DNA of 14,377 nucleotides from JANXQG01 sp037147235 (GTDB lineage Bacteria > Planctomycetota > Planctomycetia > Pirellulales > Thermoguttaceae), in contig JBAWVO010000166.1 of the NCBI GenBank assembly GCA_037147235.1, positions 1-14,377 on the forward strand. Reading direction: 5' to 3'. Position 1 is the first letter of the stretch. The number at the start of each line of letters is the position of its first letter. Made by a program: the position numbers and the translations under genes. Below the pieces are notes generated by a model. It was not told the origin of the DNA and did not search any database. It saw nothing but the letters and a program-made list of their open reading frames with translations. This document shows positions 6,305 through 14,377 of the stretch, piece by piece.

Positions 6305-9300
6305 ATGGACGTCTTCGGACTTCGAGAACGGCTAGTTAACGACTATTCGTCGTATATCCAGAGTTTCATTCAAATTCGGGACCACCGAATCCACGAATTG
6401 GTGGATTCTGAACTGGCAGGCGGGCTTCTCTGGCCCGACCCACTCATCCAGCTTAATCCCTCGTTTGAGCCTGGGCATCGCACCGACCAACTGGTCGATC
6501 AAGGCCTGTTGCATGAGGAGTGTCGCCGGATCTTCCGCATCAACAAGGAATCCGGCGAGGGGCAGCCGCTACGCCTCCACCGACACCAGGAAGAGGCCGT
6601 CCGCGTGGCACGCACGGGGGCCAACTATGTTCTGACAACCGGTACGGGGTCCGGAAAGAGTCTCGCCTACATAGTCCCTATCGTGGACCATGTATTACGC
6701 CGCGGGCCGGGACGTGGCATTCAGGCAATCGTCGTTTACCCGATGAATGCCTTGGCCAACAGCCAGTTGGGCGAACTGAGGAAATTTCTCGGTCACGGTT
6801 ATCCCGACGGCCGTGGGCCAATCACCTTTGAACGCTACACTGGGCAGGAAAAGGATGACGAGAAACAGCGGATTATGGCAAATCCGCCTGATATCCTGCT
6901 CACCAACTATGTGATGCTGGAATTGATCCTCACCCGGCCGGATGAACGAAGAACCCTGGTTCAGGCAGCCCAAGGGCTCCACTTTCTTGTGCTCGACGAA
7001 CTCCACACATATCGCGGACGGCAGGGTGCCGACGTTGCCATGCTTGTCCGGCGAGTGAGGGATGCCTTGTCCGCCGAGAGCCTTCAGTGCGTAGGAACAT
7101 CCGCCACTCTTGCAGGGCCGGGCACCTTCGACGAGCAGCGAGACAGAGTGGCAGAAGTCGCTTCGCTTCTATTCGGTGCAGAAGTGCGGCCAGAGCACGT
7201 GATCGGCGAAACGCTTCGCCGTGCGACTCCTGAACGCAATATGGAAGATCCGGCATTCGTTCAGGAACTTACGCAGCGTCTGACCGAGCCAGACCGCCAT
7301 CCGCCGATGGATTACCAGGGATTCGCCAACGACTCGCTTTCAAGCTGGATCGAGAGTACCTTCGGCGTCCAGACAGACTCGCAAAGCGGACGACTGGTTC
7401 GAGCGGCACCCCGTAGTATCACCGGCATTGCGGGGGCGGCTCCAGTACTAAGTGGGTTGACCGGCGTGCCCGAGGACCGCTGCGTTGAAGCCATCCAAGA
7501 AGGATTGCTCGCCGGCTACCGTTGTGATCCGAATCCAGACACGGGATTCCCCATTTTCGCTTTCCGCCTGCACCAGTTTATCAGTCGTGGCGAGACAGTA
7601 TACGCCAGCGTAGAAACTGAGTCGGACCGGCATCTCACCGTACAAGGGCAGCGATTCGTTCCGGGTGACCGCAGCCGAAGCCTTCTGCCGCTTGTGTTCT
7701 GCCGCGAATGTGGCCAAGAGTATTATTGTGTCTATCTTTCTCGCGACCAGGAATCCAATCGCGACCAATTCACACCTCGGCAACAATCGCAGAACCGACC
7801 GGATGACGACGGGGAACCCGGTTTCCTTTACATCAATACCACCGACCCCTGGCCCACGGATCCCGACGAATTGGCCGCTCGATTACCCGACGACTGGATC
7901 GAAGAATTTCGTGGTACGATGCGTGTTCGCTCCAATCGCAGGGCGAACCTGCCTAGATCGGTCCGAGTTCGCCTAGATGCCAAGGAGGGCGGTGATGGCG
8001 TGGAATGCCACTACATTCCGGCACCGTTTCGGTTTTGCCCACACTGTGGCGTTGCCTATGGTTTTCGGCAGAGAACCGATTTCGGCAAACTGTCTACCCT
8101 TGGGTCGGAAGGCAGGAGTACGGCCACTTCCATCTTGAGTCTCTCCACGATCCGTGCCCTGCGTCAGCAGGCTAGCCTTCCGCCGCACGCCCGCAAACTG
8201 TTGAGCTTCACCGACAACCGTCAAGATGCCTCGCTGCAAGCCGGTCATTTCAACGATTTCGTGGAAATTGGGCTACTTCGATCCGCACTTTTTCAGGCCG
8301 CTCGCTCGGCCGGACCGAATGGCATCGGCCATGAAGAATTGACTCAGCGTGTCTTCGACGCGTTGCATTTGGATTTCAGGATGTACGCCAGCGATCCTGA
8401 AGTGCGGTTCCAGGCCCGGCTGGATACCGAGTTGTCTCTACGGAATGTTTTGGGCTATCGGCTTTATCGCGATCTGCAACGTGGTTGGCGAATCACCTCA
8501 CCGAACTTGGAGCAGTGCGGACTTCTTGAGATCCGCTATGCGTCGCTGGACGAGATCTGCCAGGCCGCCGATTTGTGGGAGAATTGTCTGCCCGCTCTCG
8601 CCGGCGTAACCACTGAAACTCGACAGGCAGTGGCCAAGGTACTGCTCGACTACATGCGACGGGAATTGGCAATCAAGGTGGACTACCTTGACCGACTTGC
8701 ATTGGAACGGATTCGCCAGCAAAGCTCTCAGCGAATCATCCCGCCATGGGCGATCGACGAAGGCGAATTGTTGGAATATGCGGCCCGGCTATTTCCGCGA
8801 GCATCACGTCCGAAGGATTATGGTGGCGATATCTACCTTTCTGCCCGAGGAGGTTTCGGCCAGTTCCTCCGTAGGACGCTTAGTGCCCAACTAGGTGCAG
8901 GCCGAATATCCCTCGATGACACAACCATGGCAATCCAGCAGCTATTGGATAATCTACGAATCGGAGGTGTCGTCGAACGTGTTGCGGAACCTCGGGATGG
9001 CGACGATGTTCCTGGTTACCAAATTGTGGCTGCGGCCATGCGTTGGGTCGCCGGCGATGGAAGCCGAGCTTTCCATGATCCGATCCGCGTGCCCAATCAA
9101 TCGGAAGGGGGCGGCCGGACCAATCCATTTTTCGTTGAGTTCTACCAACTTGTCGGAGGAACATTAACTGGGTTTGAAGCCAGGGAACATACCGCCCAAG
9201 TGCCTTACGAGGCACGCGAAGAAAGAGAGAAAAGATTTCGCGAAGGCTCGCTGCCTATTCTGTACTGCTCTCCCACGATGGAACTCGGAGTAGATATTTC

Positions 9301-11815
9301 CCAACTCAATGTCGTCAATATGCGGAATATCCCGCCGACGCCGGCCAATTACGCACAGCGAAGCGGCCGTGCCGGGCGAAGCGGTCAGCCAGCCTTGGTT
9401 TTCTCGTACTGCACCACCGGCAGTTCTCACGACCAATACTTCTTCAAGCGACCCCATCGGATGGTCGCCGGGGCCGTTTCTCCGCCACGCCTGGACCTGG
9501 CTAACGAGGATCTGGTCCGGGCTCACGTTCATGCGATTTGGCTGGCGGAGACTGGTCTGCGACTTGGGAGTTCGCTCAAGGATATTTTGGACCTCTCGGG
9601 TGAACGCCCCAGCTTGGATCTACTGCCGCACATCCAGCACGATATGGCAGCCGAAATGCCGAGTCGCCGGGCTCAGGAACGTGCCCGCCGCGTGCTGGGA
9701 AGTATTCAACGAGAACTTGCTGCGGCAGATTGGTACAGTGATGGCTGGCTGAATGAGGTCTTTAGTCAGGTTGCTAGAAACTTCTATCAGGCATGCGAGC
9801 GGTGGAGAAACCTCTACCGTGCCGCATTGAGCCAGCGGGAAATCCAGAACCGTATCATTGGCGATGCCTCACGTACGCCAGAGGACCGTACCAAGGCGAG
9901 GCGACTGCGGCAGGAGGCAGAATCGCAGCTCGAACTCTTGACCCAAGGCGAAAACGTCGTCCAGGCTGATTTCTACAGTTATCGTTACTTCGCCAGCGAG
10001 GGTTTTCTGCCCGGCTACAGCTTCCCTCGGTTGCCACTTTCGGCATACATCCCAGGACGGCAACGCCAGAAGGGACGCGACGAATATCTCTCCCGCTCCC
10101 GATTTCTGGCAATTTCAGAGTTCGGCCCACAATCGATCGTCTACCACGAAGGCTCCAAGTACAAGATCAACAAGGTCATTCTGCCACCGGTCGGCGACGA
10201 CCTCCTGACGAACCGTGCGAAACTCTGCCCTCAGTGCGGATACCTCCACCAGGTCTCCGGCGGCCCTGGACAGGATCTCTGCGATTATTGCCGTGCCCCG
10301 TTGCGTGACGAACTGAATCAGCTTTTCCGGTTGCAAAACGTCTCCACAAAACGCCGAGAGAAAATCAACTGCGACGAGGAGGAACGAGTCCGACTCGGCT
10401 ACGATATTCGTACTACGGTGCGTTTCGTGGAGCATGGCGGTCAGACTTCGTATCGGATCGCAAGGATCGAACATGACGGGCAAGTTCTTGCCCAGCTCGC
10501 TTACGGCCAGGCCGCCACACTCTGGCGGATCAATCTCGGCTGGAAGAACCGAGCCCGTAAGGATGAGTATGGTTTCATCCTGGACATCGAACGCGGTTAC
10601 TGGGCAAGTAACCAACGAGATCCCGACCAGGATGAAGATGATCCCTTGTCGCCGCGACTAGCCCGTGTGATTCCCTTCGTAGAGGACCACCGCAATTCTC
10701 TTCTGATACAGTTCCAGCATCCCCAAGACGATTCCGTGATGGCATCCATCGAGGCTGCTCTCAAGAATGCCATTCAGGTTCAGTACCAGTTGGAGGAGAG
10801 CGAACTCTCCGCTGAGCCGCTTCCGAATCTGGAAAATCGTCGGCTAATCCTCTTGTATGAATCGGCGGAAGGCGGTGCCGGTGTGCTACGTCAACTGGTC
10901 GACGACCCGCGTGCCTTCTCGCGGATTGCTCGCGAGGCCCTCCAGTTGTGTCATTTCGACCCGGATACCGGTGCGGATCAACGTCGGGCACCGTCGTCGC
11001 GGGAAGACTGCGAAGCGGCATGTTACGACTGCCTGATGAGCTACTCGAACCAGCGTGAACATGACCTTCTCGACCGCCAGGCGATCCGCGAACTTCTGCT
11101 GGAGTTGGCCTCCGCCCAGGTGGTTGCTGCTCCAGCCGAATTGCCACGAGCCGAACACTTGGAACAACTTGTCCGCTTGACAGGCTCGGAACTGGAGACC
11201 CGTTGGCTACGCTGGGTGAATGAATTGGAACTACGCCTGCCGACACGGGGCCAAGTCTTCGTCGAGACGTGTAGGACGCGGCCGGATTTTCTCTACGATA
11301 ATCATCAAGTCGCCGTCTACATCGACGGGCCGCCGCACGACTACCCAGAACGCGAGGTCCGAGACCGCACGCAGACGGATTGCATGGAAGATCATGGATA
11401 CACGGTAGTCCGCTTCGCCCACGATGATGATTGGCTTGCCGTCGCACAACGCTATCCGCACGTATTCGGAACACCTGCCGTCCAGCGACCGGTGCCTGCA
11501 ATGCCCCAGCCGGAGTCTGGCCGCTTGGAGATCGAACTGTTTCCGCAAGACTGGCGGCAACTGCTGGTTGCCTTGGCAGAAGACCGCTCCTTCACCATTG
11601 AGCCTGGCGGAGACGCGATTCAAGGAGGCCGAGTTGTGGGGCAGTACGTTGCGGAGGTGACTCGCGGAGCCAGTCGAGTTGCGATTATTGATTACCGTGC
11701 CGCAAACGCTACGGGTGTCGCCGTAGCCTTGCAGGCCCAGGGGCTGACCGTATTCCCACTTAATCCCACGGCCGACGACGCCTTGACGCAGTTGCGGAAG
11801 ATTACGGGAGATTAG
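6305..11815 (+). CDS. DISARM-like SF2 helicase with DUF1998 and C-terminal nuclease domain
   Basis: The product is 1836 aa and probably acts on DNA in the cytoplasm. Helicase motifs: Walker A TGTGSGKS (112-119), DELH followed by TYRG (231-238), GTSAT (264-268), TDNRQDA (~636-642), motif V SPTMELGVDI (~989-998) and motif VI QRSGRAGRSG (~1018-1027). The helicase halves are split by a ~370-residue insert with CxxC clusters (C466/C469/C475; C578/C581). A four-Cys zinc site follows (C1308, C1311, C1326, C1329), then DUF1998 (~1512-1602: YESAEGGAGVL, CxxxCYDC, NQREHDLLDR). MrfA and the DISARM DrmA/DrmB pair share this helicase plus DUF1998 plan. Residues ~1645-1725 add a Vsr/DUF559-like PD-(D/E)XK fold: RPDF (D1661), YIDGPPHD (D1674), RDRTQTDCMEDHGYTVVRF. 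The last ~100 residues are unassigned. It leads an operon with a RelE-UvrD gene (2-nt gap) and a SNF2 gene. The likely role is a defence motor that loads on and cuts foreign DNA (inferred). Confidence 0.9.
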   Translation: MDVFGLRERLVNDYSSYIQSFIQIRDHRIHELVDSELAGGLLWPDPLIQLNPSFEPGHRTDQLVDQGLLHEECRRIFRINKESGEGQPLRLHRHQEEAVRVARTGANYVLTTGTGSGKSLAYIVPIVDHVLRRGPGRGIQAIVVYPMNALANSQLGELRKFLGHGYPDGRGPITFERYTGQEKDDEKQRIMANPPDILLTNYVMLELILTRPDERRTLVQAAQGLHFLVLDELHTYRGRQGADVAMLVRRVRDALSAESLQCVGTSATLAGPGTFDEQRDRVAEVASLLFGAEVRPEHVIGETLRRATPERNMEDPAFVQELTQRLTEPDRHPPMDYQGFANDSLSSWIESTFGVQTDSQSGRLVRAAPRSITGIAGAAPVLSGLTGVPEDRCVEAIQEGLLAGYRCDPNPDTGFPIFAFRLHQFISRGETVYASVETESDRHLTVQGQRFVPGDRSRSLLPLVFCRECGQEYYCVYLSRDQESNRDQFTPRQQSQNRPDDDGEPGFLYINTTDPWPTDPDELAARLPDDWIEEFRGTMRVRSNRRANLPRSVRVRLDAKEGGDGVECHYIPAPFRFCPHCGVAYGFRQRTDFGKLSTLGSEGRSTATSILSLSTIRALRQQASLPPHARKLLSFTDNRQDASLQAGHFNDFVEIGLLRSALFQAARSAGPNGIGHEELTQRVFDALHLDFRMYASDPEVRFQARLDTELSLRNVLGYRLYRDLQRGWRITSPNLEQCGLLEIRYASLDEICQAADLWENCLPALAGVTTETRQAVAKVLLDYMRRELAIKVDYLDRLALERIRQQSSQRIIPPWAIDEGELLEYAARLFPRASRPKDYGGDIYLSARGGFGQFLRRTLSAQLGAGRISLDDTTMAIQQLLDNLRIGGVVERVAEPRDGDDVPGYQIVAAAMRWVAGDGSRAFHDPIRVPNQSEGGGRTNPFFVEFYQLVGGTLTGFEAREHTAQVPYEAREEREKRFREGSLPILYCSPTMELGVDISQLNVVNMRNIPPTPANYAQRSGRAGRSGQPALVFSYCTTGSSHDQYFFKRPHRMVAGAVSPPRLDLANEDLVRAHVHAIWLAETGLRLGSSLKDILDLSGERPSLDLLPHIQHDMAAEMPSRRAQERARRVLGSIQRELAAADWYSDGWLNEVFSQVARNFYQACERWRNLYRAALSQREIQNRIIGDASRTPEDRTKARRLRQEAESQLELLTQGENVVQADFYSYRYFASEGFLPGYSFPRLPLSAYIPGRQRQKGRDEYLSRSRFLAISEFGPQSIVYHEGSKYKINKVILPPVGDDLLTNRAKLCPQCGYLHQVSGGPGQDLCDYCRAPLRDELNQLFRLQNVSTKRREKINCDEEERVRLGYDIRTTVRFVEHGGQTSYRIARIEHDGQVLAQLAYGQAATLWRINLGWKNRARKDEYGFILDIERGYWASNQRDPDQDEDDPLSPRLARVIPFVEDHRNSLLIQFQHPQDDSVMASIEAALKNAIQVQYQLEESELSAEPLPNLENRRLILLYESAEGGAGVLRQLVDDPRAFSRIAREALQLCHFDPDTGADQRRAPSSREDCEAACYDCLMSYSNQREHDLLDRQAIRELLLELASAQVVAAPAELPRAEHLEQLVRLTGSELETRWLRWVNELELRLPTRGQVFVETCRTRPDFLYDNHQVAVYIDGPPHDYPEREVRDRTQTDCMEDHGYTVVRFAHDDDWLAVAQRYPHVFGTPAVQRPVPAMPQPESGRLEIELFPQDWRQLLVALAEDRSFTIEPGGDAIQGGRVVGQYVAEVTRGASRVAIIDYRAANATGVAVALQAQGLTVFPLNPTADDALTQLRKITGD

Positions 11816-11817
11816 CG

Positions 11818-13887
11818 ATGGTGGGCGTTAATGTAGCCAAGACCTTTATGAAATCCGCCTCGACTCTTTCGGGGCCGGAGCGAGCCCGCATCTTCGATTT
11901 TCTTAACAAGTTCCTCAACGACCCCGCAAGTCCGGGCCTGAGTACCGAACGGGTACAAGGTGCCCGCGACCCCAATATCTGGGCGGCTCGGATTACGGGT
12001 GGACTGCGTACGATCTATCATCACCTTGGCGATGCCTACACACTGCTCTATGCCGGCCAGCATGACGAGGCATACGATTGGGCGGCCCGTCGTAAGCTAG
12101 AGCACCATCCCGTCACGGGTACGCTGCAAATCGTTGATACCACGGAGAGAGTGCAAGAATCTTTGCCTCCCTCGACTGTGCCGGCCGATGCTCCCCGCCT
12201 GTTTGTCCGCCAATCAAACGATTATCTTCTCAGTCTTGGCGTGCCTACCGACTGGCTCCCTACAATCCGCGAAATTGCCGACGACGATCAACTTCTTGCG
12301 GTAGCCGACAAGCTTCCGGAGGAAGTTGCCGAGCGTCTGATGCGATTGGCTGGCGGCGAACTGGTCACTCCCCCCGTCCCTGTTCCAGCATCGCAGCCGA
12401 TCACAGCAAGCCCGGACAACCTCCGTCGATTCTACGTTGTCAACGAGGCTTCGGAACTATGCGATTTGCTCCAGAAGCCTATGGAGGATTGGCTTCGGTT
12501 TCTGCATCCTTCCCAACGCGAATTGGCAACAGGCACGTTCAATGGCCCGGTCAAGGTCACGGGGTCCGCCGGCACGGGCAAGACCGTGGTCGCCATGCAC
12601 CGGGCTCGCTGTCTGGCCGACCAGGGTAAACGGGTTCTGCTTACCAGTTTCGTCACGACGCTCTGCAAGAACATCGAACACAACGTGCAAATCCTTTGCA
12701 CGGATGGCCAACGGAAGCTGATCACCGTTGCCACGGTGCATAGTCAGGCCCTTCGGTTAGCCCGAGAAGTCGATTCGCAGCTTGCCCCGGCCGACGAAGA
12801 GCGGATCGCCAAGCTCATCGAGCGATTCCAGGATTTCGGTGGTGCCCAGTTCGACAAGGAGTTCTTGCTGGCCGAATGGACGGGCGTTGTCGATAACCAG
12901 GGAATCGTGTCGTGGGATGAGTACCGGGATGCCCAACGAACCGGCCGTGGTCGGGGGCTGCAAATCCGAGATCGACAGGCGATTTGGAAGGTCTTTCAAC
13001 AAGTCTATGAAGAACTAGCCGACAAGCGGCTGGCTCCCTGGACGCTGATTTGCCGCAAGGCGGCCGAAGCAATTCAATCTGGCCGCGTTCAAAGCCCATT
13101 CGACGCCGTGGTCATCGACGAAGTGCAGGATCTCAAGCCCCAGGAAATCCGCTTCCTTGCTGCCTTGACTGGCAAGAATCCCGGAAATCTCATGCTGATC
13201 GGTGATGCCGGCCAGCGGATTTACCCCGGCGGATATAGCCTGCGAAGTCTAGGGATCGACGTTCGCGGGCGATCGCATATTCTCCGCATCAACTATCGCA
13301 CCACCGAACAGATTCGCCGCTTTGCCGACCGCATCCTGCCGGAATTGGCCGACGACCTGGACGGCGGCACCGAAGTCCGCAAGGGAACGAAGAGCCTCTT
13401 GAAGGGGCCGTCACCGACGCTTCGGGGATTTACCACGTCCAAAGAGCAGGACGCCTTCATTGCCGAGCAAGTCCGCCGCTTGTTTGGTCAGGGGCTCCAG
13501 CCTCGCGAAATCGCGGTGTTCGCCCGCATTGGTTCGCGACTGGAATCGCTGCAAAAGGCACTCTCCGCCGCCGGAATTGCCTCCCATTTGCTCAGCCGAG
13601 ATGAGGAATCCGCCCAGGCCGACGGTATTCGGCTTGGCACGATGCACCGAGCCAAGGGCCTGGAATATAAGGCGGTTTTCGTCTACGATTGCTCCGAGGG
13701 TGTTGTGCCATACGTGAGCACGCTGAGAAAATGCAAAGACCCTGCCGATTACGATGCGGCCAGGGCACGTGAACAACAGCTTCTCTATGTCAGCCTCACC
13801 CGTGCCCGCGATGAAGTCTTCATCACATGGGCTGGCCTGCCCTCCCCGTTTCTTCCGGACAAGCAAGAGCACAAGGACAAACTGTAA
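11818..13887 (+). CDS. UvrD-family SF1 helicase with N-terminal RelE/ParE-like domain
   Basis: The product is 689 aa. Residues 1-~98 have a RelE/ParE toxin fold pattern: a helical start, then AARITGGLRTIYHHLGDAYT (56-75) and LLYAGQHDEAYDWAARRKLE (76-95). In a free toxin this part would cleave ribosome-bound mRNA or bind gyrase; here it more likely acts as a structural or sensor part. A linker (~100-225) leads to a UvrD/PcrA-like motor: Walker A GSAGTGKT (249-256), motif Ia TSFVTTLCKN, Walker B VVIDEVQD (431-438), motif III GDAGQRIY (462-469), NYRTT (492-496), motif V TMHRAKGLE (608-616) and motif VI YVSLTRARDE (657-666). All ATPase motifs look intact. No separate antitoxin gene is adjacent. 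The ATG lies 2 nt after the previous stop with GGGAG about 7 nt upstream; its TAA shares an A with the next ATG. It probably works in the same complex or pathway as its neighbours. Confidence 0.92.
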   Translation: MVGVNVAKTFMKSASTLSGPERARIFDFLNKFLNDPASPGLSTERVQGARDPNIWAARITGGLRTIYHHLGDAYTLLYAGQHDEAYDWAARRKLEHHPVTGTLQIVDTTERVQESLPPSTVPADAPRLFVRQSNDYLLSLGVPTDWLPTIREIADDDQLLAVADKLPEEVAERLMRLAGGELVTPPVPVPASQPITASPDNLRRFYVVNEASELCDLLQKPMEDWLRFLHPSQRELATGTFNGPVKVTGSAGTGKTVVAMHRARCLADQGKRVLLTSFVTTLCKNIEHNVQILCTDGQRKLITVATVHSQALRLAREVDSQLAPADEERIAKLIERFQDFGGAQFDKEFLLAEWTGVVDNQGIVSWDEYRDAQRTGRGRGLQIRDRQAIWKVFQQVYEELADKRLAPWTLICRKAAEAIQSGRVQSPFDAVVIDEVQDLKPQEIRFLAALTGKNPGNLMLIGDAGQRIYPGGYSLRSLGIDVRGRSHILRINYRTTEQIRRFADRILPELADDLDGGTEVRKGTKSLLKGPSPTLRGFTTSKEQDAFIAEQVRRLFGQGLQPREIAVFARIGSRLESLQKALSAAGIASHLLSRDEESAQADGIRLGTMHRAKGLEYKAVFVYDCSEGVVPYVSTLRKCKDPADYDAARAREQQLLYVSLTRARDEVFITWAGLPSPFLPDKQEHKDKL

Positions 13888-14345
13888 TGAAATATGCCGT
13901 CGGTTCGCTTGTAAAAGCCCGTGACCGGGAATGGGTTGTCCTGCCCGAGTCGGAAGAGGACATGCTCGTACTCCGGCCGCTTGGCGGCACCGAAGATGAA
14001 GTGACCGGCATTTACCTTCCCCTGGAAAAGGTTGAATCGGCCCAGTTTGGCCTGCCCTCTCCCGACAAGATCGGCGATTATCGTTCCTGTCGATTGCTCC
14101 GCGACGCCGTTCGCTTGGGCTTTCGCTCCAGTGCCGGTCCGTTTCGATCATTTGCCCGGATTGCCGTCGAGCCTCGGCCCTATCAACTCGTACCGTTGCT
14201 CATGGCCCTCAAACTGGACCCGGTACGGCTGCTAATCGCCGACGACGTGGGTATTGGCAAGACCATCGAAGCCATTCTTATCGCCAAGGAAATGCTAGAC
14301 CGTGGGGAAGTGTCGAGGCTATGCGACCGCGCAAAAATAACCTGA
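13887..14345 (+). CDS. SNF2-family helicase (DrmD-like), N-terminal fragment, disrupted
   Basis: 152 residues are readable. The first ~85 are a non-helicase N-terminal region (GSLVKARDREWVVLPESEED, residues 6-25; LPLEKVESAQF, ~44-54) seen in bacterial SNF2 proteins such as the DISARM DrmD group. Then come the Q-motif-like EPRPYQLVPL (~94-103) and Walker A DDVGIGKT (~117-124), followed by AILIAKEMLDRGEVSRL (~128-144). Family members continue with a hydrophobic strand and a CPP-type motif Ia. Here the frame turns to DRAKIT and stops. The sequence after about 14323 is clearly poorer in G+C. So the gene, normally about 900-1100 aa, is cut just after Walker A. The ATG at 13887 overlaps the UvrD stop by one base (TAATG), so it belongs to the same operon. 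A longer start at 13827 lies inside UvrD and is unlikely. As it stands it cannot be an active helicase. Confidence 0.82.
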   Translation: MKYAVGSLVKARDREWVVLPESEEDMLVLRPLGGTEDEVTGIYLPLEKVESAQFGLPSPDKIGDYRSCRLLRDAVRLGFRSSAGPFRSFARIAVEPRPYQLVPLLMALKLDPVRLLIADDVGIGKTIEAILIAKEMLDRGEVSRLCDRAKIT

Positions 14346-14377
14346 ACAATTTTTATCTTCGTGGTAACAGTGTGTAA
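14324..14377. other. AT-rich end piece: breakpoint inside the SNF2 gene
   Basis: From about 14324 the coding pattern ends. By hand count G+C falls to about 38%, against well over 50% in the genes before. The frame has TGA at 14343, and no continuation of the SNF2 protein is found in the other two forward frames in the ~50 bases left. This could be the outer end of an insertion element, a deletion or rearrangement joint, or an assembly artefact. Too little is visible to name an element or to see a target duplication. Confidence 0.4.

Noticed and set aside
10761..11501. 246-codon open frame on the - strand inside the large helicase gene
   Set aside because: It is antisense to the DUF1998/nuclease part, which has clear motifs. 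Its product is Arg/Pro/Ser-rich with no known motif, a typical shadow of GC-rich coding.
13411..14151. 246-codon open frame on the - strand over the UvrD end and SNF2 start
   Set aside because: It is antisense to two motif-proven genes, has no recognisable domain and is explained by codon-position base bias.
14320..14377. Start of a group II intron at the SNF2 break
   Set aside because: TATGCGACC loosely recalls the GTGCGAC 5' end of such introns, but the required GTG is absent and too little sequence follows to test it.

Overview
The window looks like a defence- and mobility-rich accessory region from a GC-rich bacterium. The gene style (long intergenic gaps, orphan families with paralogues, GC-rich coding) suggests a planctomycete of the Gemmata type. 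That is an inference from style; there is no rRNA or housekeeping marker to prove it. I saw no tRNA, rRNA or CRISPR array.

Left part, + strand (426-2692). A compact, overlapping gene string starts with the stub of a DUF262 (ParB-like/GmrS-type restriction) gene. It is cut exactly inside the family's IDGQQR motif. Then come an orphan 264-aa protein (family A), a coiled-coil protein with a central J-domain-like HPD segment, and a small stand-alone HIRAN-domain protein. The last three overlap or nearly overlap, so they are probably translated as a coupled unit.

Middle part, - strand (5540-2745, read right to left). An unrecognised 214-aa acidic protein is followed by an ankyrin-repeat protein. 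After it lies a second, divergent copy of family A that is broken by one missing base. This string converges on the HIRAN gene with about 50 bp between them. Family A therefore occurs twice, on opposite strands, one copy intact and one broken.

The gap 5541-6304 has no convincing gene. It holds divergent promoter candidates, a 16-bp tandem repeat pair and a roughly 280-nt leader with small hairpins.

Right part, + strand (6305-14345). Three nucleic-acid motor genes are joined by a 2-nt gap and a 1-nt overlap. The first is a 1836-aa SF2 helicase with DUF1998, several Cys clusters and a C-terminal PD-(D/E)XK/DUF559-like nuclease. The second is a UvrD-type SF1 helicase with an N-terminal RelE/ParE-like domain. 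The third is the start of a SNF2 helicase. Helicase + DUF1998 + SNF2 recalls DISARM (DrmA/DrmB/DrmD). Here the first two roles appear fused and carry a nuclease, and a RelE-UvrD protein is added. No methyltransferase or PLD gene is visible. The SNF2 reading frame breaks down just after Walker A, where base composition turns AT-rich. This looks like an insertion or rearrangement edge, or an assembly end. The system may be disrupted here or continue beyond the window.
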